In this document: one piece after another, positions 53,127-61,913 of the stretch
Position numbering within the stretch: position 1 is the stretch's first letter
How the letters are laid out: every line of letters begins with the position of its first letter
NCBI GenBank assembly: GCA_963772585.1
Contig: CAVYXV010000014.1
Span: 124,001-188,000 of the forward strand
Direction of reading: 5' to 3'
DNA length: 64,000 nt
DNA from: CAVVXN01 sp963772585
GTDB taxonomy: Bacteria; Planctomycetota; PLA2; JAEUHO01
Notes under the pieces: generated by a model
What the model was told of the DNA's origin: nothing
Databases searched by the model: none
Seen by the model: the letters and a program-made list of their open reading frames with translations, nothing else
Translations under genes and position numbers: made by a program

Positions 53127-55859
53127 CTACCGTCTCCGCTTTCGCCGTCGTCCACCCTTGTGCTGACCACTCTCGATGCGGCGGCGGCGCTGTTTGGCCT
53201 TTCGCTTTCTCTCGCGGTCGCGCGCGCGAAACCTCTCCAACTCCTCCTTCTCAGCCCCCGTTAGCCGTGATGAGGACTTGATGCGGCGCTCCGCATCGAC
53301 CTCCCGCTGTAGCGCAGCGACTGCGTCACGGCTGATTCCCCCAGCAAACACGGAAATGTCGTCCACTGAGAGATTCTCTGCGACAGCCTCCGGGTCCGGA
53401 CCGAGCCGGGCAGTGGCGAGTTCTCGGTGCTCGATCGTCAGTTGGCGCACAGCCTGCTTGCTGGCCTCGAAGAGCCCAGCAAATCGTTGCGCGATCAGTG
53501 CGCTTGGTATGAACTCAACACCCTCCACGGAAAACTCATGAAGAAGGTGCTGGAAGAGGGTCTGTGCTGCCTCCTCCGTGAACGGTCTGCTTGCCAGGAG
53601 CCATTGCCAAAGGCCGTCTGCTCGAAGGGTGACCCGGCCACCGACATCGACCATGTTCTCCATCAGTGGAGACTCGCTAATGAAGTAGGCATGAGTTGGC
53701 TCGGATCCCGACAGGCGTAGATCTCCGGTGCGAAGCCCTCGGATGAGAACAGCGACCTCCGCTTCTGCCTGGGTTTGTCGATCCCCCGTGTACGTGCCCC
53801 GAGTGACTCGGACCCGCGTGATCTCCGTGTTCTTCCGGCCGATGTCGTCCCGGAGCCCCGTCGAGAAGCCCTCACACTCAGTTGGCTGAAGGACCGTGAC
53901 ACGCATCGCCCGAACCGCCGCCTCAATCGCGCGGTCCGTAACGCGACCACTACCCTCCGGCAGTGTCGATCGGAGGTATGCCGAGAAGTCGCCTGGTGCG
54001 CCGTTATGTCGCGAGACGAGGTACCCTTCGAAGACCTCGCTCATACCTCCGCCATGAACGCCCGTGAGGATCTGAAGTAGAGCACTCGGGTTGTCCTTGG
54101 CCTCTCGGACCTGTCGTTCGGCCCACTTCCAGTGGCTGCTGGTTTCGTGGAGGAACAGGCGAGTGGTAACTACACTAGCCCCTATGTCGGCCAAGCGCTC
54201 GATGAGGCGCCGCGCAAGCCCTCCTGCCTTGGACCCAGGAGCAAGCGCTGAGATCAGGATGTTGCTGTCCAACACAAAGCAGGAAGACGCGAGATGATCG
54301 AGGTCTACGCGCCTCACCTCCCCGGTTCCAAGGAACTGCGAACCGAAGTAGGCCTGCGACAGTAGGCCCAAGTACGTCACCTCCGCGGGCCGCGGCTCCG
54401 TGAGAATTCCGCGCACGGCGGCAACGACGGCGAGCACTTCTCCCGGGGCCTCGCACTCTGCCAGATGCCTTGGTAGCGACTGCATCATGGCCGTGGCACG
54501 CAACTCTCCCGCTCCTCCGCCCTCAGCCAGGAGGCTCTGCGCCATGCCTAGGCCTCGGTGGCGGCAAACCGAAACGAAGAACCCTGCGACGACTTCGCCG
54601 AGGCGAGACAGCACGGTGCCGCCTAGCGCTCCGTCGTGTGCCAATGCTCGGGCCTTGACGGACTCAAGGAATGCCCCACGGCGATGGTCCAGCCGCGATC
54701 GTGAGTCTGCAACTACAGCCTGTCCTCGTTCGCTGAGCGTGAAGCCGGATGGGCCGTCCAGTACGAGTCCTGATGCCACCAGTGCATCTATCGTGGGGAG
54801 CACTGAACGGACATCTCCACAGAGTCCGTCGCAAGTCTCCGTCAGGCTCTCGCGCGACAAGGGAGCGGCAGCAACCAAGACGGACAACACAAGTGCCCGC
54901 AGGAGGGCCTTCTCCACCTCCCCAGTAGGCGCAGTGCCCACGTCTTCCAGGAGACGGTTGTGAACAAGGAGGCTACATGCCACTGGGTCGTACTCTGGCG
55001 CACCCTGCTGTCGTTCACCAACGGCGATGCTGCGCCGCCTCATGAAGCACGAGTTGGCCCGCAACAACTTGGCTAGGCCGCTGTGCTGTTCATCCTCAGG
55101 GTCGTACTTGAAGACCTTGACGTTGTATTCAAGGCGGAATCGGTCAACGGTGTCGCGATCGCGCTCAACGGTTCCCGTGCTTGGTACAAACGCATATGAG
55201 GGCTTGTCGGCAGAGGTCACTTGGCGAACCACGTCTAGGATTGAAAGGAGCGCCCGATCCTGGAACCCGAAGCCGATGAACAGCAGGCGATGGGTGGACG
55301 CGATCTTTTCGAGGGCGTCTGCCACCCTGCCCTTCGGGTAGAACTCCGCGTAGTCGGCATCCGACAGTACCAGGGTTGACTTCTCTTTCGGGAGACCAAT
55401 GGAGCCGTGAGGATGCCAGATGAACCCCTGGTCCAGAGGCAGCATCGCCCGCACCTCAAGCGCGGAATTCCCAATAGCATGCGCGCCCATGTGCGCCCTG
55501 GCTGCTGTCTCCAAAAGCCCATCGTAGTTTGTGGTCACGTAGAATCGGAACGGCCAGTCCACTAGGATTCGGTGAAACTCCCCTGGCGTCTCATACGCGG
55601 AGAGTTCTTCGCCAACTGCCCGGACGACGGCATCCCGCGACGTGACCGCGATCAGGCGACCAAAGGCCCTCGGAAGGTCCCCATTGCTCGCCGCAGTTCT
55701 TCCGGCCGCAACATCTGCGCCTTCCCTACCGAGTCGATCGGCGACGTTGCCGAAGAGGCGCGCCCAGGCGGGAAGCCCTGCTTGGGCCGAAACGCCACTC
55801 CCGATGAAGGCGACCATCCCACCAGAGTTCACGAGGCTAATGAGGTCTTCCGAGAGCAT
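53127..55859 (-). CDS. SIR2-like/PIN-like fusion protein, candidate antiphage effector
   Basis: 910 residues. Residues 1-275: SIR2-like NAD-binding domain with FIGSGVSAQAGLPAW (18-32), TTNYDG (109-114; N111, D113), catalytic-type histidine in HPHGS (149-153), and FIGFGFQD (194-201). Residues ~290-510 are helical, possibly winged-helix. Residues ~515-740 resemble a PIN nuclease: FVLDSNILISAL (D531), an acidic residue in LFLHETSSHW (E572), and a later YFISESP where PIN domains have T-x-D. The tail (865-910) is extremely basic. In defence systems SIR2 domains degrade NAD+ to abort infection; joining one to a PIN-type nuclease is unusual. It follows a DUF4062 gene by 16 bp. ATG after AGGAAC. Confidence 0.8.
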   Translation of the reverse strand: MLSEDLISLVNSGGMVAFIGSGVSAQAGLPAWARLFGNVADRLGREGADVAAGRTAASNGDLPRAFGRLIAVTSRDAVVRAVGEELSAYETPGEFHRILVDWPFRFYVTTNYDGLLETAARAHMGAHAIGNSALEVRAMLPLDQGFIWHPHGSIGLPKEKSTLVLSDADYAEFYPKGRVADALEKIASTHRLLFIGFGFQDRALLSILDVVRQVTSADKPSYAFVPSTGTVERDRDTVDRFRLEYNVKVFKYDPEDEQHSGLAKLLRANSCFMRRRSIAVGERQQGAPEYDPVACSLLVHNRLLEDVGTAPTGEVEKALLRALVLSVLVAAAPLSRESLTETCDGLCGDVRSVLPTIDALVASGLVLDGPSGFTLSERGQAVVADSRSRLDHRRGAFLESVKARALAHDGALGGTVLSRLGEVVAGFFVSVCRHRGLGMAQSLLAEGGGAGELRATAMMQSLPRHLAECEAPGEVLAVVAAVRGILTEPRPAEVTYLGLLSQAYFGSQFLGTGEVRRVDLDHLASSCFVLDSNILISALAPGSKAGGLARRLIERLADIGASVVTTRLFLHETSSHWKWAERQVREAKDNPSALLQILTGVHGGGMSEVFEGYLVSRHNGAPGDFSAYLRSTLPEGSGRVTDRAIEAAVRAMRVTVLQPTECEGFSTGLRDDIGRKNTEITRVRVTRGTYTGDRQTQAEAEVAVLIRGLRTGDLRLSGSEPTHAYFISESPLMENMVDVGGRVTLRADGLWQWLLASRPFTEEAAQTLFQHLLHEFSVEGVEFIPSALIAQRFAGLFEASKQAVRQLTIEHRELATARLGPDPEAVAENLSVDDISVFAGGISRDAVAALQREVDAERRIKSSSRLTGAEKEELERFRARDRERKRKAKQRRRRIESGQHKGGRRRKRRR

Positions 55860-55875
55860 GGTTAGTTCCTATTCC

Positions 55876-56964
55876 CTAGAGTGCCGCGTCCCCTTCGATC
55901 ACGCGCTCATTGACCGTTACGTTGGTGTAGCGCTGCGGCGGAAGCCACCCCACGACGAGGCGTCGGTTGCCCGCGACTGAGACACCGAGCCGGAACTGGG
56001 TGAGGCGTTGGGCGCGACCAGACCGGACGAGGGCTTCGGACAACAGCAGTCGGGCGACCGGACGCAGGATCTCCTCTGAAACGGGGCGCTCGCGCAGTGG
56101 CGCGAAGGGATCTGGGAATGTAGCCAGGTGCTGGAGCCCGCCTTGCAGAGGGTTGGCCTCGCCTAGGAGGGCCTCGCGCAGCGCGACCTCCGTGATGTCA
56201 TCCGCGGAGTAGCCCTGCGTCCCCACGTCTGCCATCGAGTGCACGTCCATCTGGCGCCGGGATGCGGAGAGGCGCAGCCGGAGGTGCGTACCAGGCGCAC
56301 TGCGCGTCGTGCTGACGACCTCCTCCACGAGCATGTTGCGCACGCCCCCAGGCCATGCGCACCACATCTCCTCCCGAGCAAACTCGGAGCGCAGGCCCTG
56401 GATGTACCCGACGACGCCTGCATCGCGTACGACAGCCTCCATGGCGAGGTCGCGGCCATCATCTTGGACGACCCGTGCTCGGAAGAGAGCCCGGCCAACC
56501 TTCACCCAGAACAGCAGGTCCTGCGCGGCGATGGCAGTGAGCCGGTCATGGACCTGCTCGGCCAGGTCGTCCGGGGTTCGGTACGCGGGGACGACATACA
56601 GGACACGAAGGTCATCCAGGAACGACTGCTGGCTGGCCTCGCGATCGTCCCCTGCGTTGCTCCACGCGCACACCCGCAGACCACTGGTCTCGGCTTGGAG
56701 GTACTCCGCGTGCGTAGCCGACCTGCGAGTCTTCCGATCGATCTTCCCGTACCTACGCCCGACGAGCCCAATGTAGACGTGTGACGCGGCGACTTCTGAC
56801 AAGTAGGCGGCTTCGGGGTCCGAGTCCCGGCCACCGAAGTCCTCGAACAGCACGGGGAGTGCGCCCGCCCGCTCGACGCCTGCCTTCGCGGCTTGCCGGT
56901 CCTCTTCCATGCCCTCGATCACGCTCGACACGAAGACGCGGTGGTCGCCGAGCCATGCACGCAC
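55876..56964 (-). CDS. DUF4062-domain protein, candidate sensor or partner of the SIR2-PIN protein
   Basis: 362 residues from GTG 56964. The N-terminal ~110 residues are a clear DUF4062: HRVFVSSVIEGMEEDRQAAK, LPVLFEDFGGRDSDPEAAYL, SHVYIGLVGRRYG. This domain has a TIR-like Rossmann fold and occurs in STAND-type and other immune proteins. The remaining ~250 residues (LLFWVKVGRALFRARVVQDD, VVSTTRSAPGTHLRLRLSASRR) are not recognised and may be the target-recognition part. No NTPase (Walker) motif is seen, unlike many DUF4062 proteins. Start codon has no obvious ribosome site. The second of three closely spaced genes ending in the SIR2-PIN gene. Confidence 0.78.
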   Translation of the reverse strand: MRAWLGDHRVFVSSVIEGMEEDRQAAKAGVERAGALPVLFEDFGGRDSDPEAAYLSEVAASHVYIGLVGRRYGKIDRKTRRSATHAEYLQAETSGLRVCAWSNAGDDREASQQSFLDDLRVLYVVPAYRTPDDLAEQVHDRLTAIAAQDLLFWVKVGRALFRARVVQDDGRDLAMEAVVRDAGVVGYIQGLRSEFAREEMWCAWPGGVRNMLVEEVVSTTRSAPGTHLRLRLSASRRQMDVHSMADVGTQGYSADDITEVALREALLGEANPLQGGLQHLATFPDPFAPLRERPVSEEILRPVARLLLSEALVRSGRAQRLTQFRLGVSVAGNRRLVVGWLPPQRYTNVTVNERVIEGDAAL

Positions 56965-57033
56965 GGCCCCGGGATCGGTGCCTGCGCTGCACCCGCGAGG
57001 TCGATCAGGAGAGACTCCGTGCCGTCCACCGCG

Positions 57034-57342
57034 TCAGGCCACGGCGCGAAGCACATCCCGAAGGAACGCCACGAGGGCACCCGGGGGATAGCCCGGCTGG
57101 TCAAGGCCGTGACGCCTCCAAGACTCCACGATCGAAGCCTGCACACCATTCAGGCCGCCACCACCGCCGAGCCCGCAAGGGCAGTCCGCGGTCTGCAAGG
57201 TCAGGCTGGCCTCGGGCAGGTACACGCGGACGCACGCATCGACGCCGTCGTGGCGCCGCCCCTGGATCTGCTGAGGGATCCACCCACCGCGCAGGGCGTC
57301 TTCGAGGGAGCGCTGGGCGCTGCCGATCTGAACGTATGCCAT
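57034..57342 (-). CDS. Small protein leading the DUF4062/SIR2-PIN operon
   Basis: 102 residues from ATG 57342, preceded by GGAGGTG. Mixed composition with MAYVQIGSAQRSLEDALRGG, then a glycine-rich cysteine stretch (TADCPCGLGGGGG), and a helical C-terminus (ALVAFLRDVLRAVA). No family recognised. It lies 69 bp upstream of the DUF4062 gene and could be a regulator, an antitoxin-like inhibitor or a sensor peptide of the system; none of this is proved by sequence. Confidence 0.6.
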   Translation of the reverse strand: MAYVQIGSAQRSLEDALRGGWIPQQIQGRRHDGVDACVRVYLPEASLTLQTADCPCGLGGGGGLNGVQASIVESWRRHGLDQPGYPPGALVAFLRDVLRAVA

Positions 57343-57604
57343 GGAGCACCTCCATCCAACGCGAGGCGCCCTTCCCGTCGGCTTCAAGCCTGGCGGGAGG
57401 CAGACCTCCCCTTGGGGGCAAGAGCCTGCCACGCGGCACCGACAGCCCCCGGATCCAGGGGCCATCCCCGGGGCCATCTCTGTGTGCCCGGGTGTGTTTC
57501 CACGTGCCCCGGTGGGCTGGAGCCCTGCGGTCTTGGGCCGAGAGTGAATGACCGCGAAAGCAGGGCTGCGAGGCTGAATTCAGCCGCAAAGCCCAGAAAA
57601 TGGG

Positions 57605-57670
57605 TGGCGGGAGAGCAAGGGAATCGAACCCTCCCAACCGCCATCGCTGACGGTCGCAACGGTTTTGAAG
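57605..57670 (-). tRNA. 3' fragment of tRNA-Sec (anticodon TCA), 5' half missing
   Basis: On the minus strand the sequence runs from the anticodon loop CTTCAAA (anticodon TCA, 57666-57668) through a long variable arm, the T arm GAGGG-TTCGATT-CCCTT, the acceptor strand GCTCTCCC, discriminator G and encoded CCA (57605-57607). The T arm with its G-T closing pair and the 8-nt acceptor strand follow the tRNA-Sec plan. Upstream of the loop the bases cannot form the anticodon stem, D arm or a GGGAGAGC 5' strand. This is the expected remnant of integration of a mobile element at the anticodon loop; the intact gene should lie to the right, beyond the window. Confidence 0.8.
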
Positions 57671-57837
57671 GACGAAGGGGAAGATGTTGCAGTCGCCGCA
57701 AAACCTTTTCTTTCCATGACTTACGACGATTGCCGGATGCGTGGGACAGCGCGTGCCCCCGCCCGCGCCCCTTAGTCGAAAATCCTTGTGTTTGTATGTT
57801 GTTGGTAATGGATCGGTCATGGAACAGGGCTGCGGGC

Positions 57838-57873
57838 GGGGGGAAAAACCCCCTGCGGTTGTGACCGCCGCAG
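57838..57873. other. Two adjacent hairpins in the island border region
   Basis: GGGGGG-AAAAA-CCCCC (57838-57853) and CTGCGG...CCGCAG (57853-57873). They lie in the 57671-58156 stretch that holds no gene. Possibly transcription stops for genes on either side. Confidence 0.4.
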
Positions 57874-58156
57874 CGGGTAGGCGCGGGTCTTTGCACTCCG
57901 GGCACCAGCCCTCCGGCGCCGCGCCACGGTGGCTCCCGCGGCCATGGTCGGTAGCGGCGGAGGGCGCCGGACGCTACCTCCGACCCGATGAAGGCACGCC
58001 ACATCGAGCTCGACGAAACGCCCCTCGGGACGGTCGGCCTGCCGGGCTTCGGGGCGCGTGTTAAGCCGTGGGTCGCGGGTTCGAGCTCGGGGTGGGGAGC
58101 CATTCGAAGCTCGCGTTCGAGCGGGATCAAGTGGCGTTGGGCACCGAGCCGCGCCG

Positions 58157-58207
58157 TCAAGATGCGCTCCTGAAGGACTCGTAGCGCGCTTCGAGATACT
58201 CGGCTCC
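58157..58207 (-). pseudogene. C-terminal fragment of an HNH restriction endonuclease
   Basis: On the minus strand the last 16 codons before TGA (58157-58159) read GAEYLEARYESFRSAS, closely matching the last residues of the HNH protein at 49932 (GSDYLEVRYKIFRSAC). The rest of the gene is absent; a plus-strand TPR fragment begins at once. It is a scar of a lost second HNH gene of the same family. Confidence 0.65.
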
Positions 58208-58997
58208 GGCTCCGGGTCGATGCCGACAAGACCTTCCACTGGTGGGTCTCGGTCGACGGCGGGCCCTTCGCGAAGCCCGCCGCGCTCCCCGACCCCTGGG
58301 CGACCGAGATCACCACCGCCACCGAGCGGAAGCTCCTCGAGGTCCGGGGCGAGATCCGCCGGAATCTCGTCGGCCGCGGAAAGGTCGAAGCGTGGGACCT
58401 GCTCGAGGAAGCCTGGCTGCTACTCGAGCTCGATGAGCTGGACGAGGCCGAGCTCCTGCTCGAGGAGTCCGGCGAGCCCGAAGGCCGCTTCGCCGCCCGC
58501 TGGCACAACCTCAAGGCGATGATCCGGAGCGCGCGCCGGGACGCCGCGGGAGCCCTGGCCCACGCCCGGACGGCCGTGGAGCTCGAGCCCGACGATCCCG
58601 TGCTGCTCGGCAACCTCGCGGCCCGCTTGGCTCGAGAGGGCTCGGTCGTCGAGGCGAGCGAGTGGGCCTGCAAGGCGGTGCACCGGAACAAGAACCTCCT
58701 CTACGTCCGCCTTGCCATGGCGCGGTGCTTCCGCACCGCAGGCTTCGCGCTCGGTGCCCGCACCGAGCTGAAGCCGCCCTCGAGATCGCCCGCCGCGGGG
58801 TCGCCCAGCGACCCGAGGATCCCGCGGCCCATCGCTGGCTCGCCTGGGTCCTCGAAGAGGAGGGCGTCTGCGACGAGTCCCGCGAGGCCCGCGCACGCGC
58901 AGCCGCGCTCGAGAAGGACGCGCTCTACGGCGGCAATCACCGGCACCGGATCGCGGGGCCGGACAGCGGGTATGTGCGGATTCCGGGGCTTGGATGA
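58208..58997 (+). pseudogene. TPR protein, 5'-truncated and frameshifted
   Basis: Coding sequence begins abruptly at the HNH scar (VDADKTFHWWVSVDGGPFAKP) without a start codon and continues as helical TPR units (AWDLLEEAWLLLELDELDEAELLLEE, HARTAVELEPDDPVLLGNLAARLARE). At about 58770-58785 the frame shifts by one base and continues as ALEIARRGVAQRPEDPAAHRWLAWVLEEEG to a stop at 58995-58997. Both defects indicate a dead gene, related to the TPR protein at 48666. Confidence 0.7.
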
Positions 58998-59956
58998 CGT
59001 GCTTGGCACGTCGGGCGTTCGGTGACGGGGGCGTGCCGGGCAGACCCGGCACGCCCATCCCGCGGTGTGCCAAACTCGGGCTGGCTGCGCTCGGAGGCGG
59101 GACGCTACGGCGACCCCTCGGCCGCGGCCGCCGGCCGCGCCGGGGTTCCACCCTCCGGGCGCGGGGATGGGGCTCTCCGGCTGTGCGCCAGGGCCGACGG
59201 CAGGTGCCGCGCCGGTCGATGGGCCTGCGAACGGGTGCGGGTGGGAGGGGGTGCGGATTCGGCCTCCGTCGTCACCATTCCAGGGCGCTGGCGCGCGTTG
59301 GACGAGAGGGCCTGTGGCTGGATTCATCGAGGTTTCGGCCGGAGATGCCGGGCTCTCACCTGGGCGCGTGCGCGGCGGTGTCTGGCCGGCGCGGCGCATG
59401 CCGTCCCTACAACTTCCGGCGGGCCCGGTGCCACGACTGGCAGACGTCGGCGCAGTTGGCCCCGACCACCCTCGCCACCTCCGCCGACGGATACCCATTC
59501 CGGAGTCTTCCCCTGGCTCGAATGCTGGCTGAGGACGTTCCGTCTTGAGGACCTCCTTCGGCGTGGCGGGAGCTCAGGGGTGGGGAAGCGAGGACTCCGC
59601 ACGCTCCCACGCTGAGAGGCGCCAACGGCGTCCACCGGCGCAGCGCAGGGGCCAGCTCGGACACAACCTGACGAAACTCCGGCGGAGGCCCGGGCCGGAC
59701 GGCTGCGGTGCGGTTCCGACGACGTACCGACGCGGGCCGGGCCGGCGCTGCCCGGTGGCGCGTGCGGCGGGGGGTGCTCCGACGCGCCCTCGTGTCCATC
59801 TGCGCGTGTGTGGAGAAGGGTCCGAGCCGCGTGAATCCGGGCCGGATGCCGCTACGTGCCCGTTTGGGAACTTGGTGAGTACGCGTGGTTCCAAGTTGCC
59901 CCCGTCAGGGGCGGGGTGCGGCATGCCCGTCCCCGCCGCAGCGCTCCATGGCCCCC
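58998..59956. other. Long stretch without a recognisable gene
   Basis: Nearly 1 kb in which every open frame is Arg/Gly/Pro-rich and lacks motifs, and no tRNA or repeat copy is recognised. Probably degraded DNA at the island junction, or it may hold an untranslated RNA that I cannot identify. Confidence 0.4.
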
Positions 59957-60880
59957 TCACCCCGCCCGGCGCGCCGGCCCCCGGAAGACCTCGCGGCGGT
60001 GCCAGTCGCGGTGGGCCCCGTCCGGGCGGGGGTGGCCCGACTGCGGCGGGCGCAAGGTCTCTCCGGCGTAGCGGAGCAGCCACGCCTCGACGACCTCGCC
60101 GCCGTTCACCTCCTCGGACACCAGGACCCGGTCGTCCTCGGAGAGGCCCAGCGCGCCGCGGTCCAGCGCGTGGTGATGGAAGGTGCAGAGGGCGAGGCCG
60201 TTGTCCACGGCGTCGGGACCGCCCTCGCAGTGCCAGCGGACGTGGGCCGCCTCGAGCCCGAAGCTGTCCATGGCCAGGCGGCCGTCGAAGCCGCAGACCG
60301 CGCACCGGTACTCGTACGCGCGAAGCACGTCCCGACGGAAGAGGGGATCCCGTGCCGGTCGCTCGAGCCGGCCGCGGACCCCGGGCTCGGGGAGCCCCAC
60401 CGCGGTGCGGATCGACTCGTGGAGCGACTCCGGCCAGAAGTCGGCGAGCAGGTGCTCGGCCAGCTCCTCGCGGAGCGCCGCGTCGCCCGCGAGGGCGTGC
60501 CAGAGCGCCTGGGGGACCTCGCCGACCGCGCGGTGCTCGCGGAGCACGGTGGGGGAAGGGCTGCTCCCGCCCTTCTTCTTGCGGAGCTTCGGCGCGTCCC
60601 GCACGACCCAGATCCGGTCCGTCTGGAGGTGCCAGAACGGGAACTCGGGGTGGAGCTGTTTCCGGGGCGGGCCGAACTCGCGCAGCAGGGCGGCGAGCGG
60701 CTCCTCGATCTCGGCGTAGGGGACCACGTGGGAACCGCCGCCCGCCACGCGGCCCAGGAGCCAGAGGGTGAGCAGGGGCTTGTGGACGGCCCGCTCCCCG
60801 CCCCGCCTCCAGACGTGGAGATTCTGGACCGCGTGCCTCCAGCGGCTCGCGACGTCGCGACGGGCCCGTCCCTCGGCCAT
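59957..60880 (-). CDS. Sulfur-binding-domain HNH endonuclease (phosphorothioate-DNA-dependent type)
   Basis: 307 residues from ATG 60880. The N-terminal ~150 residues match the SBD fold of ScoMcrA-like enzymes: GGERAVHKPLLTLWLLGRVA, PLAALLREFGPPR, HPEFPFWHLQTDRIWVV. The C-terminal HNH domain has YRCAVCGFDGRLAMDSFGLEAAHVRWHCEGG and NGLALCTFHHHALDRGAL. Such proteins recognise phosphorothioate-modified DNA and cut nearby (type IV restriction). No dnd modification genes are in the window, so it would target incoming modified DNA. TACGCT lies six nt before the ATG, so it may also have its own leaderless transcript. Last gene of the four-gene operon. Confidence 0.85.
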   Translation of the reverse strand: MAEGRARRDVASRWRHAVQNLHVWRRGGERAVHKPLLTLWLLGRVAGGGSHVVPYAEIEEPLAALLREFGPPRKQLHPEFPFWHLQTDRIWVVRDAPKLRKKKGGSSPSPTVLREHRAVGEVPQALWHALAGDAALREELAEHLLADFWPESLHESIRTAVGLPEPGVRGRLERPARDPLFRRDVLRAYEYRCAVCGFDGRLAMDSFGLEAAHVRWHCEGGPDAVDNGLALCTFHHHALDRGALGLSEDDRVLVSEEVNGGEVVEAWLLRYAGETLRPPQSGHPRPDGAHRDWHRREVFRGPARRAG

Positions 60881-60886
60881 GGCGGC

Positions 60887-60892
60887 AGCGTA
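60887..60892 (-). promoter_or_regulatory. Candidate -10 box for leaderless transcription
   Basis: TACGCT on the minus strand, six nt before ATG 60880, in the 37-bp gap after the PLD gene. Confidence 0.35.
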
Positions 60893-60917
60893 CCGCGGGT
60901 GGGTCCCGGACGGGGCT

Positions 60918-61892
60918 TCAGGAACCGTCGGGCGGGGCAAGCGGAAGGGCCGCGTCGTCCCGGCCCGTCCGCGGACCCCGCCACGCGAGCGTGATGGGGC
61001 GGCGGCTCGCGACCGCGACCGGCGGCAGCTCGGCGAGGATCGCACAGACTGCGGCCGAGCGGTGCACGTGCAGCATGTCGAGCAGGTGCCGGTTCGTGAG
61101 CCGGCCGTGCGCCTGGAGGTAGGTCCAGGCCAGGTTGAACATCCACGCGGGAACGAGCTGCGGGCCGGTGCCTTGCGCGCGGCTGCGTTCGGTCTCGACG
61201 TGGAGGCCGTAGGGCGTGAGGTTCGAGATCCGGTTCGGGCGCGGGGCCGCGCCCAGGGTCTGGACGACCCGGTCGTGGACGGCGTTCGATGCGAAGCGCC
61301 CGCGGAGCAGCGCGTAGAGGTCGCGCGCGAACGTCTCGTGGCTGTCCTCCGGCAGCGGGAGGACCTCCCACGGCCGGACCCGGTCGTCGTCCCAGCGGGC
61401 CTCCGCCCACGTCCAGGCGTCGCGGAGCGGTCGCGCCGTTCCGGGACCGGCGAGCTGGAGCGCGAACTCGACGTTGCCCACCAGGCCCTGGGTCAGGTTC
61501 GCCGACCCCACGACCGCCGACACCGCGCCGCCGTGTCGGGCGAGGTAGAGCTTCGGGTGGTACGTCGTGGCGCCGGCGGGGTTGAGGACGCCGACCCGGA
61601 CGCCCAGGTCGTGGGCGTGGTTCAGGGCCTCGGCGGCCGAGGAACCGAACGCGGTCGTGACGAGCAGCCGGGCGCGGGCCCCGAGCTTCTCGAGGGGATC
61701 GTGGAGCAGCTGGACGCCGCCCCGCGAGACGAACGCCACGCAGAGCAGGGCCTCGTCGGCGTCGGCGAGCGTGCCCCGCACCCCGCGGAGCAGCCCGTCG
61801 TCGACGGTGCTGAGCGTCTCGATCCGCACGATCTGAGGGGTCGGCTGTCGCGGGCGGGTCTTGAGATCGAGGAGCGGTCTGTAGGTGGGCAC
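60918..61892 (-). CDS. Phospholipase-D-superfamily nuclease-like protein
   Basis: 324 residues, GTG start at 61892. One HKD-type active site is visible: YHPKLYLARHGGAVSAVVGSANLTQG (HxK followed by GSxN). This is the PLD-nuclease pattern of restriction enzymes such as NgoFVII and BfiI, and of helicase-linked PLD proteins; a single motif implies a dimer. The preceding ~80 residues (LLCVAFVSRGGVQLL, LVTTAFGSS) complete the fold. The C-terminal ~120 residues (LTNRHLLDMLHVHRSAAVC) are not recognised. It is 37 bp upstream of the sulfur-binding HNH gene and 21 bp downstream of an unknown gene, all on one strand. Confidence 0.8.
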   Translation of the reverse strand: MPTYRPLLDLKTRPRQPTPQIVRIETLSTVDDGLLRGVRGTLADADEALLCVAFVSRGGVQLLHDPLEKLGARARLLVTTAFGSSAAEALNHAHDLGVRVGVLNPAGATTYHPKLYLARHGGAVSAVVGSANLTQGLVGNVEFALQLAGPGTARPLRDAWTWAEARWDDDRVRPWEVLPLPEDSHETFARDLYALLRGRFASNAVHDRVVQTLGAAPRPNRISNLTPYGLHVETERSRAQGTGPQLVPAWMFNLAWTYLQAHGRLTNRHLLDMLHVHRSAAVCAILAELPPVAVASRRPITLAWRGPRTGRDDAALPLAPPDGS

Positions 61893-61913
61893 GGCACCCG
61901 CCGTCGCGCGCCC

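Noticed and set aside
57605..57720. A complete tRNA-Sec gene
   Set aside because: The bases before the anticodon loop cannot form the D arm or pair with the 3' acceptor strand, so only the 3' half is present.
58994..59548. 184-codon plus-strand ORF in the gap right of the TPR pseudogene
   Set aside because: Composition is random for this GC content, with no motif, homology-like pattern or ribosome site.
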